Positions 33,892-43,236 of a stretch of 64,000 nucleotides of DNA are shown piece by piece (the stretch's first letter is position 1; each line of letters starts with the position of its first letter). The DNA is from Myroides fluvii. GTDB lineage: Bacteria > Bacteroidota > Bacteroidia > Flavobacteriales > Flavobacteriaceae. The DNA lies in assembly GCF_009792295.1 (NCBI RefSeq), contig NZ_CP039934.1:3678501-3742500 (forward strand), written 5' to 3'. The translations under genes and the position numbers were made by a program. A model generated the notes under the pieces. The model was not told the DNA's origin. It saw nothing but the letters and a program-made list of their open reading frames with translations, and searched no databases.

Positions 33892-36800
33892 TTATATTTT
33901 TTTTCTCTTTAAGATAAAAAATAAGAAAGTAACCACACATAAGATTGCAAATACATAAGATATTCCATTTTTCTTATTCGGTTCTTTTGCTAAAACTAGA
34001 GATGATTCATCACCAGACAGAATGAACCCAGCCCAATAAAAAGGATGTTTTAGTTGCTCTTCTTCTGTCATTTCTAAATACTTTAACTTAGCTATTCGCA
34101 AAGCAGTTGCTTTATCATCTTGCTCAAGTAATTGTTTGTAAAACGAAATCATAATCTGTTTTGTCGATAGATCCGGAGCATTCCACAAACTAGCAATAGT
34201 TGTTGGAATTCCAGCAGTATTAAATGCTTGTCGTATAGAAACCAAATTACCTCCATCTTTAAACCCTCCTATACCTGTATTACAAGCGCTTAAAACAGCC
34301 AAATCAGCCTGCAAATTAAGCCCATACAATTCCGAAATATACATTTTATGATCTTGTTCCGTATTAGAAAAAACGAGATTACTCAATTCAACATCTTCGT
34401 AATTTAAATCTGAGTGCATGGCCAAGTGTAAAATAGAGATCTCCTCCCGTAGAGATTTAAAGTTGGACTTAGATGCTGAAGGTCCCTTAAATATTTTATT
34501 TGGAATAAGTTTAGCTATTTCCATTATTTCTTCTTCAGCTCCTTTTAATGAATAGTTACTTCCTCGAACTGCTTGAATATTAGCTCTAACTTTTCCTTCA
34601 TATTCTGGAGCGAATAAGACAACTTGTTTAGTTGAAGTAGATGTTTTAAATTCCTTTTGTTTGTTTAAAAAAAAGAAATTGGGAGCATACGAAATCGTAT
34701 GCTCTTCAATAAGGTATTTATTGTTGTGCACTAAAACTTCAAAAGGTAAATAGTGCAAAATATCATCAGCAATAATAACGGTTAAAGGAGAATTCTCAAA
34801 ACCAGCAGGAAACAGCCTATTAAACAGATGATTACCTTGTTTTTTAATCACGTCAATAGGCGTACTTACATTAGTAAGTGAATATAAGTATGTCTCTATA
34901 TCGAGCTTCAAATCTGCATAATTTTCAATAGGCTGATAGGTCACCTTCCCTTTATCTAATTCAATCTTGACTAACTTATCTCCACTAACTTTAAATTTTA
35001 CAATTTTTTTATTGACTAATTCTTCTACCTGAATTTCGGGAATACTAAAAGCTATTCCTTGTTTATATGAAGCAAGTAAATGGCTCGTTTGATCACGGAG
35101 TTCTTTCTCTTTTTCAAAAATATTTTGGGCTATATGTTGACTCTTTGATTTTAAGTATTCTTTTTTCAAATATGTTAGATAAGCTCGTGTTTCTTGTTCT
35201 TGTTCCACTAAATCATACAACTGTTGATTACCAGTCATTCTCCTTTTTAGAAGAAACGTATTGATCAGATCTTGCGATGTTACAACCTCCATAAAGGTAA
35301 GGAGTTGGTTGTTTTTTTGATTTGAAAATGTTCCATTTGAAGCAAACGTCAATAATCCACTGACAATTTGATCAAAAGTTTGTTGAAGCTTGTCATTCAA
35401 AGGAGTAGTTCCTAGATTACTTTGAAACTCCACTAATGCAAGCCAATATAACTTTTCTTTCAAGAAAAGTAAATCCTCATTTGTCGAGGGCAGAGATTCT
35501 GCTAAACTGCAATAACGGGATGCATTTTGTATGTTATACCCTGGTTGATAGTTGATCACTTCGTCTGAAAGAAGATGAAAGGCCACTGGCGTGTTTTCAT
35601 TGATTAACTTATTTATTTCCTGCATAGCTTCTGTTGTACGCTTCAATTCAAGTAGAGCTTTTGCCTTACTGAAAGACAAATTTTGTTTGACCAAACTTGT
35701 ATTGGTTGGGTTCTTTTCTAAAACAGTTACTAATTGTAGTACTTTTGAATAAGCTTTCTTTTGTAGAAAAAAAACAGCTATTTTACCATTTAGTTCACTG
35801 TGTTGATCAACCTCTCCATATTGCTTATTAATTTTTAGCGCTTTCTTAAAGTATTCCAAGGCTTTTTCTGATTCCTTTCTAGCATAGAATTCCCCTGCTA
35901 ATTGCAAAGCATAGGTATAGGTATCATACTCATAGGAACGTAACTTTTCTGTTTGAACAAGCGATTCGATCTCTGACAATACCTTCACCAACATCGATTC
36001 GTTATTCTCAGCAGAATAAAGCCAAATCATGTTAGTATAATACGCTAATTCTTGGGAAACACCGATAGGGCTTTGTCTTAAACGTTGAATTGAGTCTTTA
36101 TTATTTCGGTACAGCTCAATGCCTTTTGTAAGATAACCCTCTGCTTTTTTATAGTTTCCAATATTAGTTTCAGCAATTCCTAAATCCATATAAATATTAA
36201 TTAGATAATAAATAGAAGATTCTGTTGTTGATTCTGATACGGTCCGAGCTAATTCTAAATATTTCAAACTTTTCGATCGCATGTACAGAAAACGATCACT
36301 ATAAAGTACAGATAAATCTCGATATGCTATGGCTAGCATGGTGTTATCTTTTCGTTTTTGAGCGAGGTCAATCAATTCATTAAAATAGGTTAGAGATTCC
36401 TGAAACGCTCCAAGATTTGTGGTTACTAGGGCCAAAGAGTGATACGATTTAAGCAAAAGTATTGAATCTACTTCCTTACTCATTTTATTATATATCACTT
36501 GTTGTTTTATGTGCTCATAGGCTTGTTGTTTACTTCTCAAAAAATTATAAGAAATCATTCCTAATCGCCTATGCATATGGGATATTTTTTCAGGGTTAAT
36601 CTCAGATTTATCACCTAAATGCCCCCTTAACTCCATGAGTACCTCCACACTTTCCAACATCTCATCATACCCTTCTTTATATGCTTTTGATGTAGCTATT
36701 AGGTATTCCGCTTGCGTAAATCTTAACTGTGCACTTAAACTTTTACGAATGTATTTATTTTCCTTCTCAGCTAGTTCAATCGCTTTTTCTCTATAATCTA

Positions 36801-36924
36801 TAGCCCTTTTAAAATGCTGATTCAAATCGAGTGAATCAGCTTTTTTTGTATGTCCTTGCCAGGATGTCTGAGCTGGAACAAAAATGGAATAAAAGATTAC
36901 ACAAAAAACAATTATTTTTTTCAT
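33892..36924 (-). CDS. TPR-CHAT protein, secreted and membrane-anchored
   Basis: 1010 residues. A signal peptide (MKKIIVFCVIFYSIFVPAQT) precedes about 500 residues of TPR-type helical repeats, a helical linker and a caspase-like CHAT domain (about 710-975). The catalytic pair is present: His in LHLAMHSD (about 837) and Cys in LSACNTGIGG (about 881), with later family blocks SLWNAPDLSTKQIM and HPFYWAGFILSGD. A single membrane helix at about 985-1004 ends in a basic KRKKI tail, so the TPR-CHAT body should face the periplasm. It is the last gene after a sigma factor and a membrane TPR protein. Protease activity and substrate are inferred. Confidence 0.9.
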   Translation of the reverse strand: MKKIIVFCVIFYSIFVPAQTSWQGHTKKADSLDLNQHFKRAIDYREKAIELAEKENKYIRKSLSAQLRFTQAEYLIATSKAYKEGYDEMLESVEVLMELRGHLGDKSEINPEKISHMHRRLGMISYNFLRSKQQAYEHIKQQVIYNKMSKEVDSILLLKSYHSLALVTTNLGAFQESLTYFNELIDLAQKRKDNTMLAIAYRDLSVLYSDRFLYMRSKSLKYLELARTVSESTTESSIYYLINIYMDLGIAETNIGNYKKAEGYLTKGIELYRNNKDSIQRLRQSPIGVSQELAYYTNMIWLYSAENNESMLVKVLSEIESLVQTEKLRSYEYDTYTYALQLAGEFYARKESEKALEYFKKALKINKQYGEVDQHSELNGKIAVFFLQKKAYSKVLQLVTVLEKNPTNTSLVKQNLSFSKAKALLELKRTTEAMQEINKLINENTPVAFHLLSDEVINYQPGYNIQNASRYCSLAESLPSTNEDLLFLKEKLYWLALVEFQSNLGTTPLNDKLQQTFDQIVSGLLTFASNGTFSNQKNNQLLTFMEVVTSQDLINTFLLKRRMTGNQQLYDLVEQEQETRAYLTYLKKEYLKSKSQHIAQNIFEKEKELRDQTSHLLASYKQGIAFSIPEIQVEELVNKKIVKFKVSGDKLVKIELDKGKVTYQPIENYADLKLDIETYLYSLTNVSTPIDVIKKQGNHLFNRLFPAGFENSPLTVIIADDILHYLPFEVLVHNNKYLIEEHTISYAPNFFFLNKQKEFKTSTSTKQVVLFAPEYEGKVRANIQAVRGSNYSLKGAEEEIMEIAKLIPNKIFKGPSASKSNFKSLREEISILHLAMHSDLNYEDVELSNLVFSNTEQDHKMYISELYGLNLQADLAVLSACNTGIGGFKDGGNLVSIRQAFNTAGIPTTIASLWNAPDLSTKQIMISFYKQLLEQDDKATALRIAKLKYLEMTEEEQLKHPFYWAGFILSGDESSLVLAKEPNKKNGISYVFAILCVVTFLFFILKRKKI

Positions 36925-37013
36925 ACTTGTTTATTTAACAATTCTAGAAGTGAAGTATAATCTACTCTAAAAAAGGTTTAATAATCGTAGGTTTTACCCT
37001 TACACTTTTTACT

Positions 37014-37730
37014 TTATTTTTTTATTTGCTTTAGTAATACTTGAGCTTCTTTCGCTTTACTTGATTGCAATTCAATAGTTTTAGTTAAATAATATTGTGC
37101 GCGCGCTATATTTTGTAACTTAAGATGAGCTAAGGCCAGATACCAATTTATTTGTCCTTCATAATTGCCCTTATTCTGCCAACTTGTTGTTTCAAGTACC
37201 TCAATGGCTTTCTCAATTTGATTATCTGCCAATAAACTCATCGCATAGTAAAAACAACTAACTTCTGTGTTATCTTCCTGACATAGAGAGTAAAACAGTT
37301 CAGTAGCTACATGATAATCTCGACTGTCATAAGCATTAAATGCTTGATCGATTTTCCTTACTGTAGTTTCTGTATAGCGTACAGTAGGAGCCACAACATT
37401 AGGATACACTTCAAAATATGTTTTATACGTTTTATCATAATTTTCTGGGGTATTAATCCAGTAAGCTATGCCTAATCCGACAACTAAAACAGCTGCAATT
37501 CGAAACCATACTCCCTTTTTATTGTGAATACTTTTCTGTTGATCCAACTGTTTCAAGCGTTCTTTTAACTTATTACGTTGATCTTTCTTGATAGCTTGAG
37601 CAAGCGACAATTGAAAAACAACCTCTTCTTTTATCTTTTGATCTTCCTCCACTTGTCTTTTTAACAAGGCCTTTTCTTCGGCAGTTACTTTGTTTTGAAC
37701 GAACTTGTCGATTAAATCTCCTATATTCAT
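37014..37730 (-). CDS. Single-pass membrane TPR protein, anti-sigma-like
   Basis: 238 residues. The cytoplasmic N-terminal part (1-72) has an anti-sigma-like start (IGDLIDKFVQNKVTAEEKAL) with charged helices. One membrane helix lies at about 75-92 (GVWFRIAAVLVVGLGIAYWI). The C-terminal part (about 120-238) forms TPR-like repeats (FNAYDSRDYHVATELFYSLC, AHLKLQNIARAQYYLTKTIE) outside the cytoplasm. The start overlaps the sigma-factor gene by four bases, so the proteins are made together. This layout fits a membrane regulator of that sigma factor, but this is inferred. Confidence 0.82.
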   Translation of the reverse strand: MNIGDLIDKFVQNKVTAEEKALLKRQVEEDQKIKEEVVFQLSLAQAIKKDQRNKLKERLKQLDQQKSIHNKKGVWFRIAAVLVVGLGIAYWINTPENYDKTYKTYFEVYPNVVAPTVRYTETTVRKIDQAFNAYDSRDYHVATELFYSLCQEDNTEVSCFYYAMSLLADNQIEKAIEVLETTSWQNKGNYEGQINWYLALAHLKLQNIARAQYYLTKTIELQSSKAKEAQVLLKQIKK

Positions 37731-38269
37731 TTTGTTTTAAATACTAATGCTTTAAGTTGCTTGATACAACGTGATTTTTGACTTTTTACTACATCGCTAG
37801 ATGCATAATTCAATTTTTGTTTGATTTGTTCCATAGATAAATTTTCATAATAAAACAACGTAAGTACTTCTTGACACCTATGCCCTAGTAATTGATAACT
37901 ACTTAGCACTTGTGCTAGCTGTTCTTCTTCTATTGCCCATTCTTCTTCTTTTTCTTGTTTTAATAAAAACTCATAATCAACAAAATCTTCCGTAACTATT
38001 TTTACGTTTAAACGATTGTATATTTTATATTTTCCAATAGCAAACAAATACGTCTTAATAGAACTACTAAAGACTTTCAGGTCTCCCGCAAGGATATTTT
38101 CATACATTGCGATAATACTGTCTTGATAGATATCAGCCGTATCTTGTTCACTTATAGCAAAACGCCCAGCGAATAGCGTAAATTCCTTTTTGTACAGCAT
38201 ATACACTTCTTCTATTGCTTTTTGTTCGCCAGCTTGTATTTGCTTGATTACTCTTTTTTCTCTACTCAT
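37727..38269 (-). CDS. Sigma-70 family (ECF-type) sigma factor
   Basis: 180 residues with the ECF layout: region 2 (EEVYMLYKKEFTLFAGRF, TADIYQDSIIAMYENI) with the helix that binds the -10 element (IKTYLFAIGKYKIYNRLN), a linker, and region 4 (HRCQEVLTLFYYENLSMEQI and SDVVKSQKSRCIKQLKAL). First gene of the sigma-TPR-CHAT operon. A -7 box and a G9 tract precede it. Likely target promoters include its own and possibly the adjacent lipoprotein set, not shown. Confidence 0.92.
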   Translation of the reverse strand: MSREKRVIKQIQAGEQKAIEEVYMLYKKEFTLFAGRFAISEQDTADIYQDSIIAMYENILAGDLKVFSSSIKTYLFAIGKYKIYNRLNVKIVTEDFVDYEFLLKQEKEEEWAIEEEQLAQVLSSYQLLGHRCQEVLTLFYYENLSMEQIKQKLNYASSDVVKSQKSRCIKQLKALVFKTK

Positions 38270-38330
38270 TACTATGCTCCTTACTCCTGTAAGTATTTAC
38301 ACGACCCAATTTATTTCTCCTTTCAGAACA

Positions 38331-38360
38331 CCCCCCCCCTCTATCCTTCAAACAAACATA
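38331..38360 (-). promoter_or_regulatory. Promoter box and G9 tract before sigma factor
   Basis: On the minus strand a perfect -7 box TATGTTTG lies at 38360-38353, followed 13 bases later by nine consecutive G (38339-38331), about 62 bases before the sigma-factor ATG. The tract falls in the predicted untranslated leader. No convincing -33 element is seen. Confidence 0.6.
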
Positions 38361-38582
38361 GACTTTTACACCAACTTAAGACGTCTTATAGTAAATAAAA
38401 TGTATTTTTTATGTTAAAATAAATAAATCTAAATAACTTCTTTTACTAAGAAAGAAGGATGTAAAAAAGGGAAGTTCCTCTGATTTCCTTGCATAAGTCT
38501 TTCTTTTTTTACTTATCCATTAGTTTGATTTGGTATTATGCCTTGCAAATGTACTCCGCCCATCTACCCCATACTGCGCAAA

Positions 38583-38616
38583 ACCTCCCTGCAGTTGAAT
38601 TAAACTACAAGGAGGT
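38583..38616 (-). terminator. Hairpin after lipoprotein operon
   Basis: ACCTCCctGCAGTT (38583-38596) with AACTaCAaGGAGGT (38603-38616): 14-bp stem with two mismatches, 50 bp past the stop of the last lipoprotein gene; only a short T-run follows on the minus strand. Confidence 0.6.
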
Positions 38617-38667
38617 AACATTTATGAGAAAAATTAAGGGTTAAATGAGAATAAGCTCCAAGACTGT

Positions 38668-39966
38668 TTACTGTTTTTCAACAACAAACAAAGCATTAGC
38701 ATAAGTACTATATTCTCCCGAAGACAAATTAAATGCTTGATTATTTTTCCAGTACTTAGCCACATAGTTTGATCCCTTTCCATCGTTTTCATATCCTATA
38801 ATATGCGTGGTATCTTGATGTAAAACAATATCATTGGCCCTAGACTCTTGTTTACCTTCTCCTAAAGGCAAGAATTCCTTTACTCCATTCTTCCAATAGG
38901 TAGCTACATAATGACGTCCATTACTTACCTGCCCAACCAAATGTGCAATTCCATTATCTATAACCACAGCATTCGCATAAGAAGATGACTCACCACCATC
39001 AAGATAGTGCAGGATGTGATCCTTCCAATAGACTGCCTTACCATCAAAATGTCCGGCCACATAAACGCTTCCAGCATCCAGGAACATGGCACGAGCATTA
39101 GCACTCTTTTTTCCATCCGATAGATGAACAGCAACGCCATTTTTCCAATACTTAGCTGTTTCAGGTCCGTTATCGTTCTTTTGAGTAGCTCCAGCTACAT
39201 AAACATCACCCTGCTCAACAGTAATCGACACGGCACCTCCGTAATTACCCGAAGTGTTTAAGCTTATCTCTGTACCGTTTTTCCAGTATTTGGTTGTAAC
39301 TTCCACACCGTCATATGACGTTCCTGCTACATATACATCCTCACCATCGACAAATATTCCACTCGCTATATTGTATTGACTTCCATCTGTTAATTCATAA
39401 CGAACGCCATTTTTCCAATACAAAGCAGTAGGATTATCATTGGGGTTATAACTATCCATTTCATAACCTGCGATATATACATTTCCTTGATTGACAAAAA
39501 TGTCCGTAGCAAAAGCGTGTCTTGTACCATCCGTGAGTACATGTAGTTTTTTATTTTTCCAGTAGACCGCTCTGTTTTTTCCATCGACATACTGATTTCC
39601 TACAATATAAAGATCGGTTAAACTAGTCGATACCTTGATCCAAAGTTCCTCACTATCCAAGTACCCTTCTTTTTTTGCGACAACCTTGTAGTTTCCTTCT
39701 TTTTCAAAAAGATATGAACTACCTGTTATGGGTTGATCATCAATGTAAATAGCAGCTTCTATTGCGGCATCTTCAAGGTAAACTTTGAAAGTTACTTCCT
39801 CATTTTCTTCTACTTCAGACAGGGAGCTGAACAAATTCAACTGCTTATCTTCTACAACTTCAACCTCTTGATGGATACCATCGTCCTTTGAACAAGACCA
39901 AAAAATAGCCATAAAGCATAGCATTAGCCCTAGGTAGATTCTAAACTGTTTCTTTTCTTTTTTCAT
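38668..39966 (-). CDS. Lipoprotein with seven YWKNG repeats
   Basis: 432 residues. A lipoprotein signal with lipobox (AIFWSCSKDD) is followed by a PKD/Ig-like segment (about 45-110) and seven repeats of about 45 residues. Each repeat has a VYVAG-type strand and a YWKN(G) turn followed by LTDG-like residues (for example AVYWKNKKLHVLTDG, ALYWKNGVRYELTDG). The repeat number suggests a seven-bladed beta-propeller on the cell surface. The stop is overlapped by no gene; its start overlaps the upstream gene by four bases. Function unknown, probably ligand or polymer binding. Confidence 0.82.
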   Translation of the reverse strand: MKKEKKQFRIYLGLMLCFMAIFWSCSKDDGIHQEVEVVEDKQLNLFSSLSEVEENEEVTFKVYLEDAAIEAAIYIDDQPITGSSYLFEKEGNYKVVAKKEGYLDSEELWIKVSTSLTDLYIVGNQYVDGKNRAVYWKNKKLHVLTDGTRHAFATDIFVNQGNVYIAGYEMDSYNPNDNPTALYWKNGVRYELTDGSQYNIASGIFVDGEDVYVAGTSYDGVEVTTKYWKNGTEISLNTSGNYGGAVSITVEQGDVYVAGATQKNDNGPETAKYWKNGVAVHLSDGKKSANARAMFLDAGSVYVAGHFDGKAVYWKDHILHYLDGGESSSYANAVVIDNGIAHLVGQVSNGRHYVATYWKNGVKEFLPLGEGKQESRANDIVLHQDTTHIIGYENDGKGSNYVAKYWKNNQAFNLSSGEYSTYANALFVVEKQ

Positions 39967-40736
39967 TTGTATTCTTCTTTTAGTGTATTCAAGTGAGAAC
40001 CTTCTTCCGTTCTTTTAAAAACATTCCGCAAATTACCTATGGATAACTGGAGTGTTGTACTCGTTAGCTGGGTTATTCTCATAGGTACTTCACCAGCTTT
40101 AGTAGTAATGAATAAAGTGTCCTTACCCACTAGTCGATAGGTACTCGCCAGTATCTCACTATCTACACAACCTTCCTCTTCCTCTTCATAGGATTGACCT
40201 AAAAAGGTATAATCAGCGAAAAAATGATAAAACGATTCCCTTTCACAAGCGGTTAAAGACACCTCCACTTCACCTCTAAACTCCTTATCTCTCATCCATT
40301 TACCACGGATAAACTCTTCGGTTGTAAGTTTACGTGTTTTAAACACACCTATTTTACTATTACTCGTATTTCCTTTAGCGTCTTTGGCAACAACATACCA
40401 ATAGTAAGTTGTATCAGGGCTGAGTATATTTTGTAAACGATAGGTGGTTGTTCTTAAGTTTTCTACAGGCCTACTTTGTGGTAAATCAATCGTATCCAAA
40501 TACAAGGTATAATATATTTCTCGGTCATCCGATAGACGAATTGCCTGCCATTCAAAGGTAAGTCCTTCAAAATCCACCTCCATTAATTGATCTGCTGGTG
40601 TTAGCAATACCGCTTGTTCTAGTTCAACATAAGCTGCATCATCATTCTTTGAACAGCTTAAAAAAAGTGCTATTCCTACCATTATTCCAACCAAGCGCCT
40701 GCCTTGTTGAAACAAGGTATTTCTCCCATTTTTCAT
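39963..40736 (-). CDS. Lipoprotein with fibronectin type III-like domain
   Basis: 257 residues from ATG 40736 (ATG 40751 and 40772 are alternatives, the latter running into the upstream gene). The lipobox is IALFLSCSKND. A fibronectin III-like region follows (TFEWQAIRLSDDREIYYTLY, then SPDTTYYWYVVAKDAKGNTS), then a C-terminal beta-rich domain with a Cys pair. It overlaps the next gene by four bases, so it belongs to the lipoprotein operon. Role unknown. Confidence 0.78.
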   Translation of the reverse strand: MKNGRNTLFQQGRRLVGIMVGIALFLSCSKNDDAAYVELEQAVLLTPADQLMEVDFEGLTFEWQAIRLSDDREIYYTLYLDTIDLPQSRPVENLRTTTYRLQNILSPDTTYYWYVVAKDAKGNTSNSKIGVFKTRKLTTEEFIRGKWMRDKEFRGEVEVSLTACERESFYHFFADYTFLGQSYEEEEEGCVDSEILASTYRLVGKDTLFITTKAGEVPMRITQLTSTTLQLSIGNLRNVFKRTEEGSHLNTLKEEYK

Positions 40737-40755
40737 TCTTATTGTACCCATGAGA

Positions 40756-41412
40756 CTATAAATTAAATTCAAATACTTCAGTGATAGTAAATTTTCCTTC
40801 GGTCATATTCAACTTAGCTCCTATTCCATCAAGCGGATATACATCAAAACTGAACGTACCTGAAAGTTTTGTATAACCTTCCACTCCTGTTGGATAGCCA
40901 AAAACGGTTTGCTCCCCAACCTCAGCACTTGTTATTTCTAAAGTTCCTACTTGTTTATCCGGATGATTGGCATCACCTGAAACATAGGTTGTCGTAGCGC
41001 GAAGGGCTCGATCCGAATTAAAAATGCCCCATGCAGTCCCTACTTCGAATTCTTTAAGGACAAGCGGATAGACCCCCTTAGGATCTTTAAACTTCTGCGC
41101 TGGAATTGCTACATATAATCCCATAGTTTCAACAAGATCCTCTTCAGTAGCGCTGTTGGTATCTATAATGCTGTGTGCACTAATGTAAAGGTAAAAATAA
41201 ATTTCTCCTTGTGTATTTTCTTGTTGCTCTGTAAGGAGGGTAGTCAAACTAGACTGCCAATCTTCTCCATTTACCTTCATAGACAATTGGGTTTTCCCTT
41301 CTCCTAGAGACGTTGAATCCGCCAAATCATTCTTTGAGCAGGAGGTAATCGTCCACCCAAATAGTAGTAAAATAATTAGACTTCCGAAGCTAGTAGTAAA
41401 AATTGTTCTCAT
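40756..41412 (-). CDS. Lipoprotein, hypothetical
   Basis: 218 residues with a signal and lipobox (WTITSCSKND). The mature part is beta-rich, opens with LSMKVNGEDWQSSL, and has the layout of small DUF6252-type surface lipoproteins; I cannot fix the family. It lies 11 bp before the beta-barrel gene on the same strand and is part of the five-gene set. Confidence 0.72.
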   Translation of the reverse strand: MRTIFTTSFGSLIILLLFGWTITSCSKNDLADSTSLGEGKTQLSMKVNGEDWQSSLTTLLTEQQENTQGEIYFYLYISAHSIIDTNSATEEDLVETMGLYVAIPAQKFKDPKGVYPLVLKEFEVGTAWGIFNSDRALRATTTYVSGDANHPDKQVGTLEITSAEVGEQTVFGYPTGVEGYTKLSGTFSFDVYPLDGIGAKLNMTEGKFTITEVFEFNL

Positions 41413-41423
41413 ACTTCATTTTT

Positions 41424-41948
41424 TTATAAAGAAAAATTATACCCTACACGCAAAGCAAGGAAATTCGTTTGATCAACAAGTTGATAGCGTAGCCCTAAAT
41501 CCCAATCTCCAAATTCATAACCACCACCTAAGCCAACTGAAAACTTTGTTGCCGAATTCGTTCCAGATGCACCGTCAAATAGACCTGCTACTCCTTTTAC
41601 ATTCACTTTTGATTGCAAAAAAGCAACCCCCACCTGAGGTTCAGCATAGAAGCCACCAAATGTATGGCGATAGCCAAATTGAAGAGGAATCATGCCTACA
41701 TGTCCACTAACAAACGTATCGCTTTTTACACCAAAATGGATATATCCCAGTGTAGCTGTTAGATCAGCATCCGCATTTAATCCATAAAAGACCTTAGCTG
41801 AGGCACCAAAACCAGTAGCGTAGACATCGCCAAAAGTTCCCATAGGCAAGGCTAACTCCGCACCGATGCCCAACTTTCGAAATCCTTCTTGCGCTTGTAC
41901 CGTATTAAAAAGCAATACAGCAATCATTAAAGTATATATATATTTCAT
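41424..41948 (-). CDS. Small outer-membrane beta-barrel protein
   Basis: 174 residues. Signal peptide MKYIYTLMIAVLLFNTVQAQ, then alternating hydrophobic strands with Gly/Tyr/Phe pattern (KLGIGAELALPMGTFGDVYA, FGYRHTFGGFYAEPQVGVAF) and a C-terminal strand ending LRVGYNFSL, the outer-membrane insertion signature. Probably an eight-stranded porin-family barrel assembled with the surface lipoproteins of the operon. Confidence 0.85.
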   Translation of the reverse strand: MKYIYTLMIAVLLFNTVQAQEGFRKLGIGAELALPMGTFGDVYATGFGASAKVFYGLNADADLTATLGYIHFGVKSDTFVSGHVGMIPLQFGYRHTFGGFYAEPQVGVAFLQSKVNVKGVAGLFDGASGTNSATKFSVGLGGGYEFGDWDLGLRYQLVDQTNFLALRVGYNFSL

Positions 41949-42003
41949 TCTATTTCGTATTTGTATGTTTCGTTTTTTTATTTTAATAAGTTAAATTCTA
42001 ATG

Positions 42004-43236
42004 CTATAGCGTTTTACAATCCTCTAATCCTGCTTGATTGACATTGTTATAGGTAATGCGTTCTCCACCTGTTAATACACTAGGTTGCTGTTGATAGAGA
42101 ACACAAGAAAATATACCTTCAAAATGCGTATCTTCAAGTGATAGTCTACTATTTTTATCAAGTGCTACTGCTCCCCTATACAAATGATATGCTTTAGGAT
42201 TTCCTCCTGCATGTAGGATTTCAACATGTTTAAGTTGGTTGTTTGGGCTAGAATTATGATAAATAATATTACCCCAACTTCCTGCTGCTGCCGTTTCTCC
42301 TCTTATTATAATTTTTTCATCCGCCGTTCCAACAGCTTTTAAGCTTCCCTTAACCACAATTCGCTTATCTGCAGCCATCTCGATAACTGTACCTTTTTCT
42401 ATTGTTAAATTACCTTCTTTACCAACCTCAAAATTAAAAAGGCCACGAACTAAATACGGAACAGATAGTTTACTCATTGTCTGTGTACCTGAAATGGCTA
42501 ATTGACTTGAAACCTCTACTTTATTCGAACTATTATCGATAAACCTATTATCTCCTTTTAACAACCCTAAATAAGCCATAGTTAATTGCAAAGGCTTCTC
42601 ATTTTCTTTAAATGTATTTGTTTCAATGATTGTTTGAGCTTCATTCGTTGTATAATAAAGACTTACCCCCCATCCTTTACAATGCTGTACTAGGTTATTG
42701 GTGAACCGTAAACTCGATTGTGCTCCTATTACTATCCCACCTACTTCATTTGTTGCTTTAGAAATAGCTTTTCCACCAGCATATTCTATAATGGTATGAG
42801 TCATCTCATTTTTAGGATCATTGGTAGCGAAGAAAATCCCTCCCCAAGACCCTCTTTTTTTATCTACACCTGTAAACGTAATTGGCTTATCTGTTGTTCC
42901 TATTGCTTGCAAAGAGCCCTCTCTGGTTATCCAAAACCCTGTATCTGTTTCAAAAGCGATTACAACACCAGGTTCAATAGAGACATTATTTTCAATATTC
43001 AAATGACAAGTCACCACATAATCAACTGGAGCATTTGGATTATCTCTTAAAACAGCATCGGGATTTTTACTAAAATAATTACAGTCCAATACAATTGGAG
43101 GCTCTACCTCTATCGGATTAGCCTCTTTAGCATCAGTCGCTTGCTCTTCCACACTACAACCTACTACTAAAAGACCTAAAGCTAAAAGCCCTATAGTATA
43201 AAAAGGGGTAGCTTTCTTTTTTACGCGTTTCATCAT
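42004..43236 (-). CDS. Lipoprotein with beta-helix-like repeats
   Basis: 410 residues, first gene of the five-gene set. A lipobox (LLVVGCSVEE) precedes a Cys-containing segment and two beta-helix-like parts with similar blocks: SIEPGVVIAFETDTGFWIT followed by GSLQAIGTTDKPITFTG, and LTIEKGTVIEMAADKRIVV followed by GSLKAVGTADEKIIIRG. Right-handed parallel beta-helix surface proteins often bind or act on polysaccharides; no catalytic residues are assigned. Confidence 0.78.
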   Translation of the reverse strand: MMKRVKKKATPFYTIGLLALGLLVVGCSVEEQATDAKEANPIEVEPPIVLDCNYFSKNPDAVLRDNPNAPVDYVVTCHLNIENNVSIEPGVVIAFETDTGFWITREGSLQAIGTTDKPITFTGVDKKRGSWGGIFFATNDPKNEMTHTIIEYAGGKAISKATNEVGGIVIGAQSSLRFTNNLVQHCKGWGVSLYYTTNEAQTIIETNTFKENEKPLQLTMAYLGLLKGDNRFIDNSSNKVEVSSQLAISGTQTMSKLSVPYLVRGLFNFEVGKEGNLTIEKGTVIEMAADKRIVVKGSLKAVGTADEKIIIRGETAAAGSWGNIIYHNSSPNNQLKHVEILHAGGNPKAYHLYRGAVALDKNSRLSLEDTHFEGIFSCVLYQQQPSVLTGGERITYNNVNQAGLEDCKTL

